6,177 bases of DNA, taken from contig JALTRC010000304.1 of assembly GCA_026998145.1 (NCBI GenBank), positions 1-6,177 on the forward strand, read 5' to 3'. Positions 1 to 5,963 of the stretch are shown here, one piece after another. Under the pieces are notes generated by a model. The model saw only the letters and a list, made by a program, of their open reading frames with translations. It was not told the DNA's origin and made no database searches. Each line of letters starts with the position of its first letter. Within the stretch, counting starts at the first letter, position 1. The position numbers and the translations under genes are program-made. The DNA is from Gammaproteobacteria bacterium (GTDB lineage: Bacteria; Pseudomonadota; Gammaproteobacteria; SZUA-229).

Positions 1-518
1 TGGTTAATTTCGAGCTAATGCCCAGACCTCCCGAAGAGCGGGCAGAAAATAATCCCTGGCCCAGCTGGCCGCATATTTTCCGTGTGGATTATGGCCATGA
101 AGAAGCCCGCAAAGTACAGGGCGAAGACCCACGCATCTACTGCATTCTCAGTAAAGGCTTTAAAGGTAAGGACGGCCAGTTAACCGCCGTACAGACCATT
201 GAAGTGGAATGGGTTTCCGATGAGGAAACCGGCCAGTGGCAGATGCAGGAAATTGCCGGCAGTGAAAAGCAGTGGCCGGCTGATCTGGCACTGCTGGCCA
301 TGGGCTTTACCGGGCCGGAACATTATGTGAGTGATGCCCTGGGTATTGAATACGATCAGCGCTCCAACTATCAGGCAGAATACGGCAAGTACGCCACTAG
401 CGTCGAAGGGGTTTATGCGGCGGGTGACTGTCGTCGTGGTCAGTCACTGGTGGTTTGGGGCATTAATGAAGGCCGCGGTGCGGCGGATGAGATTGATCGT
501 TATTTGATGGCTAAGTAG
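1..518 (+). CDS. gltD: Glutamate synthase small subunit, C-terminal part (5' end outside window)
   Basis: This is the last ~172 codons of the NADPH-dependent glutamate synthase beta subunit, read in the frame starting at base 3; the first visible residues are VNFELMPRPPEERAE. GltD takes electrons from NADPH through FAD and iron-sulfur clusters and passes them to GltB, which makes glutamate from glutamine and 2-oxoglutarate in the cytoplasm. Family hallmarks seen are PRPPEERAE, the FRVDYGHEEA segment, LLAMGFTGPE, and the FAD-contacting C-terminal block VYAAGDCRRGQSLVVWGI (from about 411), followed by NEGRGAADEIDRYL just before the stop at 516-518. The N-terminal iron-sulfur and nucleotide-binding parts lie upstream of the window. 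An internal ATG at 18 opens the frame in this window but is not the real start. No intrinsic terminator follows; a T-run at 534-539 has no stem before it. The related GltD-like subunits of other oxidoreductases are less likely given the close match to GltD motifs. Confidence 0.93.
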   Translation, partial: VNFELMPRPPEERAENNPWPSWPHIFRVDYGHEEARKVQGEDPRIYCILSKGFKGKDGQLTAVQTIEVEWVSDEETGQWQMQEIAGSEKQWPADLALLAMGFTGPEHYVSDALGIEYDQRSNYQAEYGKYATSVEGVYAAGDCRRGQSLVVWGINEGRGAADEIDRYLMAK

Positions 519-554
519 ATCGTTTCTTTCGCATTTTTTCTACCTTTCTTTGCT

Positions 555-632
555 TCCCTCTTTGCAAAAGAGGGGCTGGGGGAGATTAAAGGTTTCATTA
601 ATCCCCCTCAGTCCCCCTTTTTCAAAGGGGGA
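555..632. repeat. Imperfect 34-bp palindrome of the CCCCCTTT/AAAGGGGG type
   Basis: Arms 555-588 and 599-632 are inverted repeats matching at 28 of 34 positions around a 10-nt centre. Each arm is itself a hairpin: 556-563 pairs with 567-574 (8 bp, loop GCA), and 613-620 pairs with 624-631 (8 bp, loop TTC). From general knowledge, elements built on ATCCCCCTCAGTCCCCCTTT are dispersed in many bacterial genomes. The element sits 37 bp after gltD and could slow or end gltD transcription or protect the mRNA 3' end, but no T-tract follows either stem, so it is not a canonical intrinsic terminator. Confidence 0.75.
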
Positions 633-640
633 GGTTTTGG

Positions 641-916
641 TGTTTACTGGGGCAGTATTGCAAGATTTGGTTTTGTGGTTTCGCCTGTTGGCGCCTGACT
701 TCTTTGCCAACAGCGGCAAAGAAGTAAGCAAGAAAACGCCGCCCCAGCATCTCAGCCCCGCAAAAAGCGCGGGGTGCTCACAAAATAGCACCCTGAAAAC
801 GGGCGCTGCGGAACTCGCGAATTAAAAAGCAAATTCACTCAGACATCCGCAGCCCTGATCCGTTTTCAGTGCACCATTTTGTGACTGAGCTGGGAGGGGA
901 CAAAATCAAAAGCCGC
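641..916 (+). repeat. Structured dispersed repeat, copy A
   Basis: This 276-bp unit is homologous to the reverse complement of 1092-1343. Shared blocks in order are TGTTTACTGGGGCAGT at the left end (16/16), GTTTCGCCTG, AAAACGCCGCC, TGCGGAACTCGC, ACATCCGCAGCCCT and AGCCGC at the right end. Visible structure: a 4-bp hairpin (682-685/690-693), a perfect 11-bp hairpin (698-708/715-725, loop AACAGC), and a long stem made of 778-802 with 860-884 (21 of 25 paired) plus 805-811 with 847-853 (7 of 7) around a 35-nt apical loop. A GC hairpin (756-761/769-774) is also possible. No protein is encoded. I recall similar non-coding repeats being common between genes in gammaproteobacteria and often mis-called as hypothetical proteins; I cannot name a family. 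Confidence 0.75.
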
Positions 917-971
917 TTCGTTTGCCTGTGGCAAACATCAAAATATAAACTGATTATCGTTTTAGTTATTG

Positions 972-1054
972 CTGTCATTCCCGCATGCTTCTGGCGGGAA
1001 TCCACTTATTTTAAAAACACTGGATCCCGGCTTAAAAGCATACCGGGATGACAG
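972..1054. repeat. Short inverted-repeat element with GGGAATCC/GGATCCC ends (dRS3-like)
   Basis: Arms 973-1004 and 1021-1053 form an imperfect inverted repeat that begins TGTCATTCCCG and ends CCGGGATGACA. Each arm has its own hairpin: ATTCCCGC pairs with GCGGGAAT in the left arm, and ATCCCGG with CCGGGAT in the right. The pattern resembles the dispersed ATTCCC-N8-GGGAAT repeats called dRS3 in Neisseria and similar elements in many other proteobacteria; the label is by resemblance only. It lies between the two oppositely oriented copies of the larger repeat. Confidence 0.72.
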
Positions 1055-1091
1055 GTGATATGATTTTCTTATTATCATTTTTCTAAATCTT

Positions 1092-1343
1092 GCGGCTCTT
1101 TTATCCCGTCTCAGGAACAGCCTGAAATCAGTGAGTGATGAATGGATAAGGGCTGCGGATGTTTGAGCCTGCTTTCTGGCGAGTTCCGCAGACCCCATTC
1201 AGCGCTTGCTGATTTCAGGGAACCCGTAGGGCTGTGGATGCCAGGGCGGCGTTTTTTGCTTCCTTTTTTTCGCTGTAGAAAAAAAGGGAGTCGCCAGCAG
1301 GCGAAACTTACGATAAAAACTCGCCAAACTGCCCCAGTAAACA
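1092..1343 (-). repeat. Structured dispersed repeat, copy B (inverted relative to copy A)
   Basis: Read on the minus strand, this 252-bp unit begins TGTTTACTGGGGCAGT, exactly like copy A, and follows the same block order. Its hairpins sit at matching places: 1291-1295/1300-1304 (TCGCC/GGCGA), 1262-1271/1278-1287 (10 bp, loop TACAGC on the minus strand, against AACAGC in copy A), and a long stem made of 1121-1131/1209-1219 (11 of 11), 1139-1145/1195-1201 (7 of 7) and 1153-1158/1186-1191 (6 of 6) around a 27-nt apical loop. The stem sequences differ from copy A while the pairing is kept. Its outer end lies 38 bp before dnaG, so it probably sits in or next to the dnaG promoter region. Confidence 0.75.
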
Positions 1344-1363
1344 TAAACCCAAAAAAAACAATT

Positions 1364-1368
1364 TAAGG
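1364..1368 (+). promoter_or_regulatory. Weak candidate ribosome binding site of dnaG
   Basis: TAAGG lies 13 nt before the dnaG ATG, a weak match at a longer than usual distance. The TAA within it (1364-1366) is also an in-frame stop, which makes ATG 1382 the first usable start codon. A CATAAT at 1369-1374 resembles a -10 box, but it would place the transcript start at the ATG itself. Confidence 0.35.
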
Positions 1369-1381
1369 CATAATACCCACC

Positions 1382-3112
1382 ATGGCCGGCAGAATCCCCA
1401 GACAGTTTATCGATGACCTGTTAAACCGCGTAGACATAGTCGATGTCGTGGATTCCCGTGTCGCCCTGAAAAAAAAGGGCAAGGAATATGTTGCCTGCTG
1501 CCCCTTCCACGGGGAAAAAACTCCATCCTTTACCGTCAGCCAGCAAAAGCAGTTTTACCATTGTTTCGGTTGCGGCGCCCACGGTACCGCACTGAGTTTT
1601 ATTATGGAATACGAGCGGCTGGATTTTGTCGATGCAGTGGAAACCCTGGCCGCTGATTACCAGATTGAAGTCCCCCGTGAATCAGCAGGCTCGCCGCAAA
1701 ATCAGGACGACAAGCTCGCCCTCTATGAGCAGCTGCAAAAAGCCGCTGAGCTTTATGCCGCCGAATTGAAAGGTTCAAAACGGGCCATCGATTATCTAAA
1801 AAAACGCGGCCTGAGTGGTGAAATCGCCAAAACTTTTGAAATTGGCTATAGCCCGGACAACTGGGATTTTATTTTAAAAAAACTGGGGCATTCCCCCGGG
1901 CAGATCAAGCATCTGCTAAAAGCCGGCCTGCTAATAGAAAAATCCGCCAGCAAACAATATGACCGCTTTCGGGATCGCATTATGTTCCCCATCCGGGATC
2001 GCCGGGGACGGGTAATTGGTTTTGGCGGGCGGATTCTGGATCAGGGGGAACCCAAGTATCTCAACTCCCCGGAAACCCCTGTATTTCATAAAGGCACGGA
2101 ATTATACGGCCTGTATGAAGCCCGCCAGGCAGTGCGCAATTTAGAGCGTATTGTCATCGTAGAAGGTTATATGGATGTGATGGCACTGGCCCAGCACGGG
2201 GTGCCCTATGCGGTGGCAACACTGGGCACTGCCACTTCCACTGAACAGATTTCCCGTTTATTCCGCATAGTGCCGGAACTGGTATTTTGTTATGACGGTG
2301 ATGCGGCCGGTAAAAAAGCCGCCTGGCGGGCGCTGGAAAACAGCCTGCCGGTTTTACATGATGGTGTGCAGGCACGTTTTCTGTTTTTGCCTGATGGTGA
2401 AGACCCGGATTCTCTTATCCGCCAGGAAGGCCAGCAGGCTTTTGAAGAGCGCCTGCAAAGCGCCACCCCGTTGTCGGATTTTATGCTGGATCATTTAAGT
2501 GAATCACTGGATTTAAACAGTATCGATGGCCGCGCCCGCCTCTCGGATCTGGCCAAACCCCTTATCGGCAAACTGAGCAGCGGCATATTCAAAGATCTGC
2601 TCTCCCAGCAACTGGCCCAGCGGGTGGGCTTATCCAGCCAGCATATGCAACAGCACATACCCCACAATGAGCCTGCTGCTGTATCCCGGCCATCTAAAAA
2701 ACCGGGCCGTTATGATATTCAAATCACCCCCATTCGTCTGGCCATTGCGCTGCTCATTCAATATCCGGAGCTGTGCAGGGAACATGAGTTACCGGAAGAG
2801 CTAAAGCAACTGGATATACCCGGCCTGCAATTGCTTCATAATCTGCACCAAACCATTATCAGCAGCCAGAGCTTTCAGCCTTCTGCCATCCTGGAACGCT
2901 GGCGGGGCCAGCCGGATGAGGGGGCGATTAATAAACTGATGCTGATGGATATTCCCGGTAGCGACAATGCCGAGCAACGCAAGCAGGCCTTTGGGGATGC
3001 CATCCATCACTTACTGCAACAGTACAAAAAACAGCGTATCGACACACTGCTAAGCAAGGGACAGCTGGATGCAGATGAAAAAGCCGAACTGAGCCAGCTG
3101 TATCAGCCATAG
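1382..3112 (+). CDS. dnaG: DNA primase DnaG
   Basis: This 576-residue protein is the replicative primase, which makes RNA primers for the lagging strand while bound to the DnaB helicase. The N-terminus MAGRIPRQFIDDLL is typical of gammaproteobacterial DnaG and fixes the start. The zinc-binding CHC2 domain shows Cys40, His43, Cys61 and Cys64 within CCPFHGEKTPSF and FYHCFGCGAHG. The catalytic core follows, with FRDRIMFPIRD and GFGGR near 196-217. The TOPRIM part has Glu261 in VEGYMDV and Asp305 and Asp307 in YDGDAAGKKAA, which bind metal. The C-terminal region from about 440 (starting around ITPIRLAIALL) fits the helicase-binding domain. Length is close to E. coli DnaG (581 as I recall). All key residues are present. 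The usual rpsU-dnaG-rpoD neighbours are missing: a repeat island precedes the gene and the metK leader follows. No terminator is visible after the stop. Confidence 0.97.
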   Translation: MAGRIPRQFIDDLLNRVDIVDVVDSRVALKKKGKEYVACCPFHGEKTPSFTVSQQKQFYHCFGCGAHGTALSFIMEYERLDFVDAVETLAADYQIEVPRESAGSPQNQDDKLALYEQLQKAAELYAAELKGSKRAIDYLKKRGLSGEIAKTFEIGYSPDNWDFILKKLGHSPGQIKHLLKAGLLIEKSASKQYDRFRDRIMFPIRDRRGRVIGFGGRILDQGEPKYLNSPETPVFHKGTELYGLYEARQAVRNLERIVIVEGYMDVMALAQHGVPYAVATLGTATSTEQISRLFRIVPELVFCYDGDAAGKKAAWRALENSLPVLHDGVQARFLFLPDGEDPDSLIRQEGQQAFEERLQSATPLSDFMLDHLSESLDLNSIDGRARLSDLAKPLIGKLSSGIFKDLLSQQLAQRVGLSSQHMQQHIPHNEPAAVSRPSKKPGRYDIQITPIRLAIALLIQYPELCREHELPEELKQLDIPGLQLLHNLHQTIISSQSFQPSAILERWRGQPDEGAINKLMLMDIPGSDNAEQRKQAFGDAIHHLLQQYKKQRIDTLLSKGQLDADEKAELSQLYQP

Positions 3113-3120
3113 GGCCTCCA

Positions 3121-3150
3121 TTAGCCATTTTAAATATTATGGTCTATAAT
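3121..3150 (+). promoter_or_regulatory. Promoter of the metK-ahcY-metF operon
   Basis: A perfect TATAAT -10 box lies at 3145-3150. The best -35 candidate is TTAGCC at 3121-3126 with an 18-nt spacer, matching only three of six consensus bases. Transcription would start near 3156-3158, just before the first stem of the riboswitch at 3160, so promoter and aptamer positions support each other. The promoter begins less than 10 bp after the dnaG stop, so the operon probably has its own transcript, with some read-through from dnaG possible. Confidence 0.72.
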
Positions 3151-3158
3151 CCCTGTCC

Positions 3159-3226
3159 GCACTGAGGGGCGCTGCAGCAGATTCATTCTGTCAGGCTCGG
3201 TGTATCAATATCCAACGGCGCTCATG
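3159..3226 (+). promoter_or_regulatory. SAH riboswitch aptamer
   Basis: The sequence carries the conserved core of the S-adenosylhomocysteine riboswitch: GGGGCGCTGCAGCAG, then CAGGCTCGG, then AACGGCGCTCATG. P1 forms between 3160-3166 (CACTGAG) and 3196-3202 (CTCGGTG), seven pairs with one G-U. P2 forms between 3178-3181 and 3187-3190, with a short loop. The pseudoknot stem P4 forms between 3167-3172 (GGGCGC) and 3218-3223 (GCGCTC). Known members bind SAH, discriminate strongly against SAM and activate expression. They usually control ahcY and other recycling genes; here the switch leads metK with ahcY second, so one leader would govern SAM synthesis and SAH removal. Confidence 0.92.
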
Positions 3227-3322
3227 ATTAGTTTTGTAGCTAAGCAATGAGCGCGTGTCACATCTTTCGACATTCTCATTCCGCTGCATATTTAGCTACT
3301 TGCCAGGCAATTAGCACTGAGG
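3218..3322 (+). promoter_or_regulatory. Riboswitch expression platform up to the metK ribosome binding site
   Basis: Several mutually exclusive helices can be read. GCGCTCAT at 3218-3225, the P4 3' strand, is perfectly complementary to 3247-3254. That second segment also takes part in an alternative extended hairpin: 3236-3243 with 3292-3299 (8 of 8), 3246-3251 with 3275-3280 (6 of 6), and 3256-3259 with 3269-3272 (4 of 4). The 9-nt string GCACTGAGG of the P1 5' side (3159-3167) recurs exactly at 3314-3322 over the metK Shine-Dalgarno, so the P1 3' strand (3196-3202) can pair with either copy. No T-tract is present, so control of translation start is more likely than termination. The pairings are read from sequence; the mechanism is inferred. 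Confidence 0.65.
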
Positions 3323-3323
3323 A
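3318..3323 (+). promoter_or_regulatory. Ribosome binding site of metK
   Basis: TGAGGA lies 8 nt before the metK ATG, a good spacing. It overlaps the second copy of the P1 5' strand and is therefore the likely target of the riboswitch. Confidence 0.75.
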
Positions 3324-3331
3324 ATATAGCC

Positions 3332-4498
3332 ATGTCAAACAGCCATTTATTTACCTCTGAGTCGGTTTCGGAAGGCCATCCGGATAAAGTCGCCGATCAG
3401 ATTTCCGATTCTATTTTAGATGCCATTTTCGAGCAGGACCCTAAAGCACGGGTTGCCTGTGAAACCTTAGTTAACACCGGTATGGTGGTTATCTCCGGTG
3501 AAATTACCACTGAAGCCTGGGTTGATATGCAGTCGGTAGTGCGTGAAACCGTTAAGGAAATTGGTTACAACAGTTCAGAAATGGGCTTTGATTACGAGTC
3601 CTGCGCCGTTATCACCTCCATTGACAAGCAGTCCGCTGATATCGCCATGGGCGTTAACGAAGGGGAAGGGGATGATCTGGAGCAGGGCGCCGGGGATCAG
3701 GGCCTGATGTTTGGTTTTGCCTGTAATGAAACCGATGTGCTGATGCCCGCCCCCATTACCTATGCTCACCAGCTGGTTAAGCGCCAGGCTGAAGTGCGTA
3801 AAAACAACACCCTGCCCTGGTTACGCCCGGATGCCAAAAGCCAGGTCACTTTCCGTTATGAAGACGGCAAACCGGTTGCCATTGATGCGGTCGTTTTATC
3901 CACCCAGCATAATCCGGACATCACCCTGGATGCATTACGGGAAGCGGTAATGGATGAAATTATCAAGCCCATCCTGCCTGAAAATATGCTCAGTAAAGAC
4001 ACTAAATATTTTATTAACCCAACCGGTAACTTTGTTATTGGTGGCCCGGTCGGTGACTGCGGCTTAACCGGTCGTAAAATTATTGTCGATACCTACGGTG
4101 GTATGGCTCGTCATGGTGGTGGCGCCTTCTCCGGCAAGGATCCTTCAAAAGTGGATCGCTCTGCGGCCTATGCGGGACGTTATGTGGCGAAAAACATTGT
4201 AGCGGCCGGACTGGCTGACAAATGTGAAATTCAGGTTTCCTATGCCATCGGTGTTGCTGAACCCACTTCTATCTCAGTGGAAACATTTGGTACAGGCAAA
4301 ATTGCCGATGACCGTATTGTGGAACTGGTACGGGAACACTTTGACCTGAAACCCAAAGGCCTGATCCAGATGCTGGACCTATTACGCCCCATTTACAAAG
4401 ATACCGCCGCTTATGGTCACTTTGGTCGTGAAGAAGACAATTTCACCTGGGAAAAAACCGATAAAGCTGCGGCATTAAAAGACGCTGCCGGGCTTTAA
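3332..4498 (+). CDS. metK: S-adenosylmethionine synthetase MetK
   Basis: This 388-residue cytoplasmic enzyme joins methionine and ATP to make S-adenosylmethionine, releasing phosphate and pyrophosphate. Its length matches the bacterial family (about 384-400). Signatures seen are the N-terminal FTSESVSEGHPDK with His16, Asp18 and Lys19 of the ATP site, the hexapeptide GAGDQG at 119-124, NPTGNFVIGGPVGDCGLTGR around 229-248, and the glycine-rich phosphate loop GGGAFSGKDPSKVDRS at 262-277. The C-terminal part, with YAIGVAEPTS and YGHFGRE, is complete. The start is supported by a Shine-Dalgarno at 3318-3323 and the MSNSHLFTSE beginning. It is the first gene behind the SAH riboswitch; ahcY follows 36 nt after its stop. 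Activating SAM synthesis by SAH makes sense if metK is treated as part of the methyl-cycle recycling unit. Confidence 0.97.
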   Translation: MSNSHLFTSESVSEGHPDKVADQISDSILDAIFEQDPKARVACETLVNTGMVVISGEITTEAWVDMQSVVRETVKEIGYNSSEMGFDYESCAVITSIDKQSADIAMGVNEGEGDDLEQGAGDQGLMFGFACNETDVLMPAPITYAHQLVKRQAEVRKNNTLPWLRPDAKSQVTFRYEDGKPVAIDAVVLSTQHNPDITLDALREAVMDEIIKPILPENMLSKDTKYFINPTGNFVIGGPVGDCGLTGRKIIVDTYGGMARHGGGAFSGKDPSKVDRSAAYAGRYVAKNIVAAGLADKCEIQVSYAIGVAEPTSISVETFGTGKIADDRIVELVREHFDLKPKGLIQMLDLLRPIYKDTAAYGHFGREEDNFTWEKTDKAAALKDAAGL

Positions 4499-4522
4499 AA
4501 ACTAAACAAACGAATTCCAAAC

Positions 4523-4527
4523 AGGAG
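4523..4527 (+). promoter_or_regulatory. Ribosome binding site of ahcY
   Basis: AGGAG lies 7 nt before the ahcY ATG at 4535, a near-ideal site. The 36-nt gap after metK holds no promoter or terminator that I can see, which supports cotranscription. Confidence 0.75.
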
Positions 4528-4534
4528 CCACATT

Positions 4535-5956
4535 ATGAGCGCTGTCATCGACAAAAATTTTACCGACTATAAAGTCGCCGATATTTCACTGGCCGAATGG
4601 GGTCACAAGGAAATCCGCATCGCCGAAACTGAAATGCCCGGTCTCATGGCATTACGCGAAGAATACGGTGATGAACAACCACTGGCCGGCTGCCGCATTA
4701 TGGGCAGTATTCACATGACCATTCAAACCGCCGTGTTAATTGAAACACTGGTGGCTCTAGGCGCAGAAGTGCGCTGGGTTTCCTGTAATATTTTTTCCAC
4801 CCAGGATCACGCAGCTGCCGCTATTGCCGATCAGGGTATTCCGGTTTTTGCCTGGAAGGGTGAAACTATCGAAGAATACTGGTGGTGCACAGAACAGGCG
4901 CTGATGTGGCCTGATGGCAAACTGCCCAATATGATTCTGGATGATGGTGGCGATGCCACCTTGCTGGTACACAAGGGCGTAGAGTTTGAAAAAGCCGGCG
5001 CTGTGCCCGATGCAAAAGACGATGACAACGAAGAATACAAGGCCGTTCTGGGTGTATTACGTCGTACCATTTCTGATGGCTCAACCACCTGGCAGGATAT
5101 TGCAGCCAGCGTAAAAGGTGTAACCGAAGAAACCACCACCGGCGTGCATCGTTTATATGAAATGCAGGAAAAAGGCGAATTATTATTCCCGGCCATGAAC
5201 GTAAACGACTCTGCAACCAAATCCAAATTTGATAACTTATACGGCTGCCGTGAATCACTGATCGACAGTATCAAGCGTGCAACCGACGTTATGATCGCCG
5301 GTAAGATATGTGTTGTTTTAGGTTATGGTGATGTGGGCAAGGGTTGCGCACAGGCTTTCCGCGGCATGGGCGCAACTGTATGGGTGACTGAAATCGACCC
5401 TATCTGCGCACTACAGGCAGCAATGGAAGGCTACCGTGTGGTTGAAATGAATGATGCGGCCTCACAGGGCGACATTTTTGTTACTACAACAGGCAATGTA
5501 AATGTTATCGATCACGACCACATGGCTGCCATGAAGAACGAAGCCATTGTGTGTAATATTGGTCACTTTGATTCTGAAATTAATATTGCCTCTTTGGAAA
5601 AATACCAGTGGGAAGAAATCAAGCCACAGGTTGATCACGTTATTTTCCCGGATGGCAAACGCATTATTATTCTGGCCAAGGGCCGCCTGGTTAATCTGGG
5701 CTGCGCAACCGGCCACCCAAGCTTTGTGATGTCCGCTTCATTTACCAATCAGGTAATGGCGCAGATTGAGTTTTATACCAATAGCGAAAACTACGATAAC
5801 CGGGTTTATATACTGCCTAAAAAGCTGGATGAAAAAGTGGCCCGTCTGCACCTTAAGAAAGTTGGCGCCGCATTAACCACCTTATCTCAGCAGCAGGCTG
5901 ATTATATTAATGTTCCGGTTGAAGGCCCTTATAAGCCTGAGCATTACCGCTACTAA
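4535..5956 (+). CDS. ahcY: S-adenosylhomocysteine hydrolase (adenosylhomocysteinase)
   Basis: This 473-residue NAD-dependent enzyme splits SAH into homocysteine and adenosine, relieving the product inhibition SAH exerts on methyltransferases. Family marks in order are SIHMTIQTAVLIETL with catalytic His60, ILDDGGDATLL with Asp136 and Asp137, SEETTTGVH-like VTEETTTGVHRLY, NDSATKSKFDNLYG with Lys229 and Asp233, the Rossmann motif GYGDVGKG at 263-270 for NAD, VCNIGHFDSEI with His344, and the typical terminal PEHYRY. The length and the extra segment rich in charged residues around 150-165 fit the longer bacterial form rather than the shorter animal one. It is the second gene of the operon and the usual target of SAH riboswitches. 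Organisms with AhcY use this one-step route instead of the Pfs/LuxS route. The stop at 5954-5956 is followed at once by a second stop, TAG. Confidence 0.98.
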   Translation: MSAVIDKNFTDYKVADISLAEWGHKEIRIAETEMPGLMALREEYGDEQPLAGCRIMGSIHMTIQTAVLIETLVALGAEVRWVSCNIFSTQDHAAAAIADQGIPVFAWKGETIEEYWWCTEQALMWPDGKLPNMILDDGGDATLLVHKGVEFEKAGAVPDAKDDDNEEYKAVLGVLRRTISDGSTTWQDIAASVKGVTEETTTGVHRLYEMQEKGELLFPAMNVNDSATKSKFDNLYGCRESLIDSIKRATDVMIAGKICVVLGYGDVGKGCAQAFRGMGATVWVTEIDPICALQAAMEGYRVVEMNDAASQGDIFVTTTGNVNVIDHDHMAAMKNEAIVCNIGHFDSEINIASLEKYQWEEIKPQVDHVIFPDGKRIIILAKGRLVNLGCATGHPSFVMSASFTNQVMAQIEFYTNSENYDNRVYILPKKLDEKVARLHLKKVGAALTTLSQQQADYINVPVEGPYKPEHYRY

Positions 5957-5963
5957 TAGGATA

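Larger units (their letters stand above)
519..1381. other. Gene-free repeat island between gltD and dnaG
   Basis: These 863 bp contain no gene I can support. Short open frames occur on both strands, but they run through inverted repeats, have no recognisable family features and lack convincing ribosome binding sites. Nearly the whole stretch is accounted for by four repeat units listed separately (555-632, 641-916, 972-1054, 1092-1343). Stretches 917-971 and 1055-1091 are AT-rich and show only a small perfect hairpin (920-926 with 930-936). The dnaG promoter must lie here or further upstream, but I see no clear one. Confidence 0.8.

Noticed and set aside
534..539. T-run after gltD as an intrinsic terminator
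   Set aside because: No stem-loop precedes it; the nearest palindrome lies downstream.
550..825. Open frame of 91 codons on the + strand after gltD, and 83 codons at 540-791 on the other strand
   Set aside because: Both run through the palindrome and copy A of the repeat, overlap each other and show no protein family features. They are open only because the repeat lacks stops in those frames.
920..936. Perfect 7-bp hairpin GTTTGCC/GGCAAAC as a terminator
   Set aside because: No T-tract follows on either strand and no gene lies directly upstream; it is probably repeat remnant or chance.
641..1343. CRISPR array
   Set aside because: There are only two copies, in opposite orientation and over 250 bp long, not short regularly spaced direct repeats.
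869..1366. Open frames at 869-1051 (+), 962-1198 (-), 1111-1344 (-) and 1142-1366 (+)
   Set aside because: They lie within or across the inverted repeats, read as low-complexity or repeat-derived peptides and lack good ribosome binding sites.
1369..1374. CATAAT as the dnaG -10 box
   Set aside because: It would start the transcript at the ATG and exclude the only candidate Shine-Dalgarno; no -35 partner is convincing. Leaderless expression cannot be excluded, but the sequence alone does not support it.
3113..3331. SAM-type riboswitch (SAM-I, SAM-II or others) before metK
   Set aside because: The conserved core and the P1/P4 layout fit the SAH class, and ahcY is in the operon; I see no SAM-I four-way junction or other SAM-class pattern.
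4831..5274. 147-codon open frame antisense to ahcY, with further antisense frames nearby
   Set aside because: It is a shadow of the ahcY codons; the + strand protein is conserved with catalytic residues intact.
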